Of a stretch of DNA of 36,377 nucleotides, positions 33,851 through 36,377 are shown piece after piece (position 1 is the stretch's first letter; each line of letters opens with the position of its first letter). Below the pieces are notes generated by a model. That model ran no database searches, had not been told where the DNA came from, and was given only the letters and a program-made list of their open reading frames with translations. The DNA comes from Bacillota bacterium (GTDB taxonomy: Bacteria > Bacillota > Limnochordia > Darwinibacteriales > Darwinibacteriaceae). A program made the translations under genes and the position numbers. The DNA lies in the NCBI GenBank assembly GCA_012521465.1, contig JAAYMI010000161.1:1-36377 (forward strand), read 5' to 3'.

Positions 33851-35089
33851 ATGCAGGCAGAACTGGTGATAATCGGTACAGAGCTGCTCTTGGGGGAGAT
33901 TGTCGACACAAACGCGCAGTTTTTGGCCAGAGGCTTGGCCAACTGCGGCATAAATCTTTACTACAAATCGACTGTAGGCGATAACTGGGTGCGGATAGTG
34001 GAGACTATCTCGCGTGCTCTATCTCGGTCCGAACTGGTGATCATCAGCGGCGGACTCGGCCCCACAGAAGACGACCTCACTAGAGCGGCGGTGGCTGCCG
34101 TGACAAACCGCACTCTCGAGCTGGACGTGGAGGCCTTGGATACCATCGAGGCTTACTTCAGAAAGAGGTATGGCGATCGTAGTATGCCTCCCAACAACCG
34201 CAAGCAGGCCTATCTCCCGACAGGTGCTGTGGTGATTCCCAACCGCTGGGGTACCGCGCCGGGATTTATTCTGGAACTTTCCCGCAGTGCCATCGTGGCT
34301 TTGCCGGGAGTCCCAGCTGAGCTGGAGCCGATGTTTACAGCGACTGTACTTCCCTACCTGCAGCAGAAGTTTAGGGGCGAGGTGTTCGTCACCCGCAACC
34401 TCAGCTTTACTGGGATCGGAGAATCCAGTCTCGAGGAGTTGGTGAAGGATATTATTCAGTCGCAGACCAATCCCACAGTGGCGCCGTATGCTTCTCAGGG
34501 AGTGGTGCGAATCCGGATTACAGCCAGAGCCGCTACGCCGGAAGAAGGCGAAGCTTTGATTGACCCTGTGGCCACCATGATCGCTGAGCGGACACAGCCA
34601 TACCTGTTCAGTACCACTGGACAGGTTCTGGAAGAGGTGATCGGCGAACGCCTAACCAGCGCGGGCTGGACGTTAGCATTGGCCGAATCGTGTACCGGCG
34701 GCCTAGTGGGCCACCGCATCACCAACGTCCCCGGCAGTTCCCGATATTTCCTGCGGGGATATGTGGTGTACAGCAATGAGGCGAAAGCTGCTGACCTGGG
34801 AGTGAAGCAGGCAACTCTAGCCCAGTATGGGGCTGTGAGCCGCGAAACGGCGGCCGAAATGGCCGAAGGTGTGCGCGCAGCGGCAGGAGCGGATTTTGGG
34901 CTAGCCATTACAGGGATTGCTGGCCCCGATGGCGGTACTGCAGAAAAGCCCGTGGGGCTGGTTTACATTGCCCTTGCCTCTCAAGGAGATACTATCGTGG
35001 AGAGACACTACTTTTCTGGTTCCCGCATGCAGATCAAGCAGCGGTCTGCGCAAGCGGCCTTGACGCTGTTGTGGAAAAGTGTGCGGTAG
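33851..35089 (+). CDS. cinA: CinA: competence/damage-inducible protein, nicotinamide-nucleotide amidase
   Basis: Two-domain protein of 412 residues. The N-terminal molybdopterin-binding-like domain (about 1-170) has ELVIIGTELLLGEIVDTNAQ and GGLGPTEDD; the C-terminal CinA domain (about 250-412) has LALAESCTGGLVGHRIT and AITGIAGPDGGT, associated with NMN deamidation in pyridine nucleotide recycling. ATG 33851 gives the canonical family start; GTG 33842 overlapping the M42 stop is the alternative. cinA is often linked to pgsA and recA; here it follows the M42 gene. Confidence 0.95.
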   Translation: MQAELVIIGTELLLGEIVDTNAQFLARGLANCGINLYYKSTVGDNWVRIVETISRALSRSELVIISGGLGPTEDDLTRAAVAAVTNRTLELDVEALDTIEAYFRKRYGDRSMPPNNRKQAYLPTGAVVIPNRWGTAPGFILELSRSAIVALPGVPAELEPMFTATVLPYLQQKFRGEVFVTRNLSFTGIGESSLEELVKDIIQSQTNPTVAPYASQGVVRIRITARAATPEEGEALIDPVATMIAERTQPYLFSTTGQVLEEVIGERLTSAGWTLALAESCTGGLVGHRITNVPGSSRYFLRGYVVYSNEAKAADLGVKQATLAQYGAVSRETAAEMAEGVRAAAGADFGLAITGIAGPDGGTAEKPVGLVYIALASQGDTIVERHYFSGSRMQIKQRSAQAALTLLWKSVR

Positions 35090-35113
35090 ACTCCATGAGG
35101 TGGGAGGCTAAGA

Positions 35114-36377
35114 ATGGAAAGGGATCAACGCTTTGCGAGCCGGAGAAAATATCTTCCGGCTCTTAGTGTTGTGCTCGGGGCCCTGGTATGTGCCAGCTTA
35201 TTCTCAGAATCAAGCTATGAGGCAGCAGCTTTTGTCGTTGAACTGGATGCAAGTTTGGGCACACGGGGACTGACCCGGTTCGTGCTTCCGCCTGTGGGGT
35301 CCATCAGCGCTGCCACGCATCCCCTTCCGATTCAGTTGACCATCACCCTCCAGAGCATCGATCTGGCCATTCTGCGCACGATCGTGTTTTCAGAATCGGA
35401 TACCATTCAAGCAGTCATTGACTCTGTCCCTGAATGGACTGCCGCAATTGTCCTGCGGTACGTGGTTCGCCTGGTGGTGCTGGGTGCCTTGGGAGCTGCA
35501 ATAGGAGCGTGGCTGGCTGGTTTACGACGCCCGCGTGCGCTGGCCCTAGGAGTCTTGAGCGGTGCGCTGGTGGTGGGGCTGGTTATTGCGCTCACCTATG
35601 CGACGTTTGATCAAGATGCTTTTGCCAACCCTGAGTACAACGGGATTATCGAGGCAGCCCCGTGGATGTTTGAACTGGTGCAGGACAGCCTAGACCGCGT
35701 CGAAGAGCTGGGAAAGCAAATTCAGACAGTCGCAGGAAACCTCTATGCGGTGTTTGCCAATCTCGAAAACGTGGGCCAGATAAGCCTGGGCAGGGTCGAT
35801 CTGCTGGTACTACACGTTTCTGATATCCACAACAACCCTGTTGCTTACGACTTTGCCCGCCAGGTAATCGGCAGCTTTCCCGTCGACCTAGTGATTGATA
35901 CTGGCGATCTAACGGACTGGGGAACAGAATTGGAGGCCGAGATCACCAGCAGGATCAGCGAGCTGAACGTCCCTTATGTATTTGCCACGGGAAACCACGA
36001 TTCGCCCGATGTGGTGGCTCGCCTGCGCCAGACGGCGAACGTTGTGCTGGTGGAGGATGGTGAAGAAGAGATCATGGGGCTGCGTATCGTTGGCCTGGGC
36101 GACCCGGCCGCGCAGCGTTATTCCCCACAGCCAGCGGGCCTTGACGAGCTGCACGCCCTGGCTCAGGCGGTGAACGAAAAATGGGCTCAAGTTGAGAACC
36201 GACCTGATATCTTCATGGTGCACAATCACCGCATTGCTGGGCAGATCGAGCCTGGTTTGTTCCCCGTGGTGCTGTGTGGTCACAGCCACGCTCTCGAGGT
36301 CACTGAGCGTTCCGGGACGTTCTACATCAATGCGGGCACAACGGGAGCGGCAGGAATTCGCGGCTTTCAATCGCGCG
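35114..36377 (+). CDS. Membrane-anchored calcineurin-like metallophosphoesterase (3' end outside window)
   Basis: The frame opens at ATG 35114 (GGGAGG upstream, 35102-35107) and stays open to the window end, 421 codons so far. An N-terminal membrane segment (about 12-30) is followed by a roughly 80-residue extracytoplasmic-looking region, two more membrane segments (about 115-137 and 143-165), a helical linker, then a metallophosphoesterase domain with all motifs: D237-I-H239, G264-D265-L-T-D, G293-N-H-D296, a VHNHR segment and G389-H-S-H392. With an N-in topology the enzyme domain would lie outside the cell. Substrate unknown; such proteins act on phospholipids, nucleotides or cell-wall intermediates. 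Confidence 0.88.
   Translation, partial: MERDQRFASRRKYLPALSVVLGALVCASLFSESSYEAAAFVVELDASLGTRGLTRFVLPPVGSISAATHPLPIQLTITLQSIDLAILRTIVFSESDTIQAVIDSVPEWTAAIVLRYVVRLVVLGALGAAIGAWLAGLRRPRALALGVLSGALVVGLVIALTYATFDQDAFANPEYNGIIEAAPWMFELVQDSLDRVEELGKQIQTVAGNLYAVFANLENVGQISLGRVDLLVLHVSDIHNNPVAYDFARQVIGSFPVDLVIDTGDLTDWGTELEAEITSRISELNVPYVFATGNHDSPDVVARLRQTANVVLVEDGEEEIMGLRIVGLGDPAAQRYSPQPAGLDELHALAQAVNEKWAQVENRPDIFMVHNHRIAGQIEPGLFPVVLCGHSHALEVTERSGTFYINAGTTGAAGIRGFQSR

Overview
The window comes from an endospore-forming member of the Bacillota, probably a Gram-positive anaerobe of the Clostridia/Limnochordia type. The evidence is a full set of sporulation genes (sigE, spoIIGA, sigG, spoIIR, spoIIP, a SpoIIIE-type translocase, a YlmC/YmxH protein), MurE with the meso-diaminopimelate signature, and a c subunit with a Na+-type ion site. 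Base composition is moderately GC-rich throughout, many genes use TTG or GTG starts behind strong GGAGG-type ribosome sites, and genes are packed tightly with many ATGA overlaps. No tRNA, rRNA, CRISPR array, insertion sequence or prophage was seen, and no gene-free stretch exceeds 300 bases.

Region by region. (1) 1-10362, plus strand: a division and cell wall (dcw) cluster in the order ftsL (cut by the window start), ftsI/spoVD-type PBP, murE, murF, mraY, ftsW/spoVE, murA, ftsQ/divIB, ftsZ. It lacks murD, murG, murB and ftsA. (2) 10412-13723: the spoIIGA-sigE pair on the minus strand, convergent with ftsZ and divergent from sigG-spoIIR. (3) 13795-21134, plus strand: ylmC, nrdR, pgeF, spoIIIE/ftsK, a RodZ-like HTH protein, hslO, spoIIP and a displaced murC. 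(4) 21101-23846, minus: a YqhH-like SNF2 helicase with its YqhG-like partner. (5) 23973-26574, minus: atpZ-atpI-atpB-atpE-atpF-atpH, closed by a terminator with no F1 alpha, gamma, beta or epsilon genes following. (6) 26721-30715, plus: rimO, pgsA, an unknown membrane protein and a compact FtsH-like protease. (7) 30712-36377: DUF441 protein (minus), YuiD-type PAP2-like protein, an FN3 lipoprotein (minus), an M42 aminopeptidase, cinA, and a membrane-anchored metallophosphoesterase cut by the window end.

How it fits together: regions 1-3 join wall-precursor synthesis (MurA, MurC, MurE, MurF, MraY), septum building (FtsL, FtsQ, FtsW, PBP, FtsZ) and the early and middle forespore/mother-cell programme. 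In that programme SpoIIR signals to SpoIIGA, which processes pro-sigma-E. Sigma-E would then drive spoIIP for septal wall hydrolysis, and sigma-G takes over in the forespore. By eye I find sequences resembling a sigma-H promoter before ftsZ, a sigma-F/G promoter before sigG and a sigma-E promoter before spoIIP, each consistent with the known regulation of that gene in Bacillus.

No wholly new defence or biosynthetic system is evident. The most unusual points are the inverted spoIIG operon, the ATP synthase operon split after atpH together with a two-carboxylate c subunit, the spoIIP ribosome site that could be hidden in read-through RNA, and the compact FtsH with a coupled unknown partner downstream of a long imperfect palindrome.
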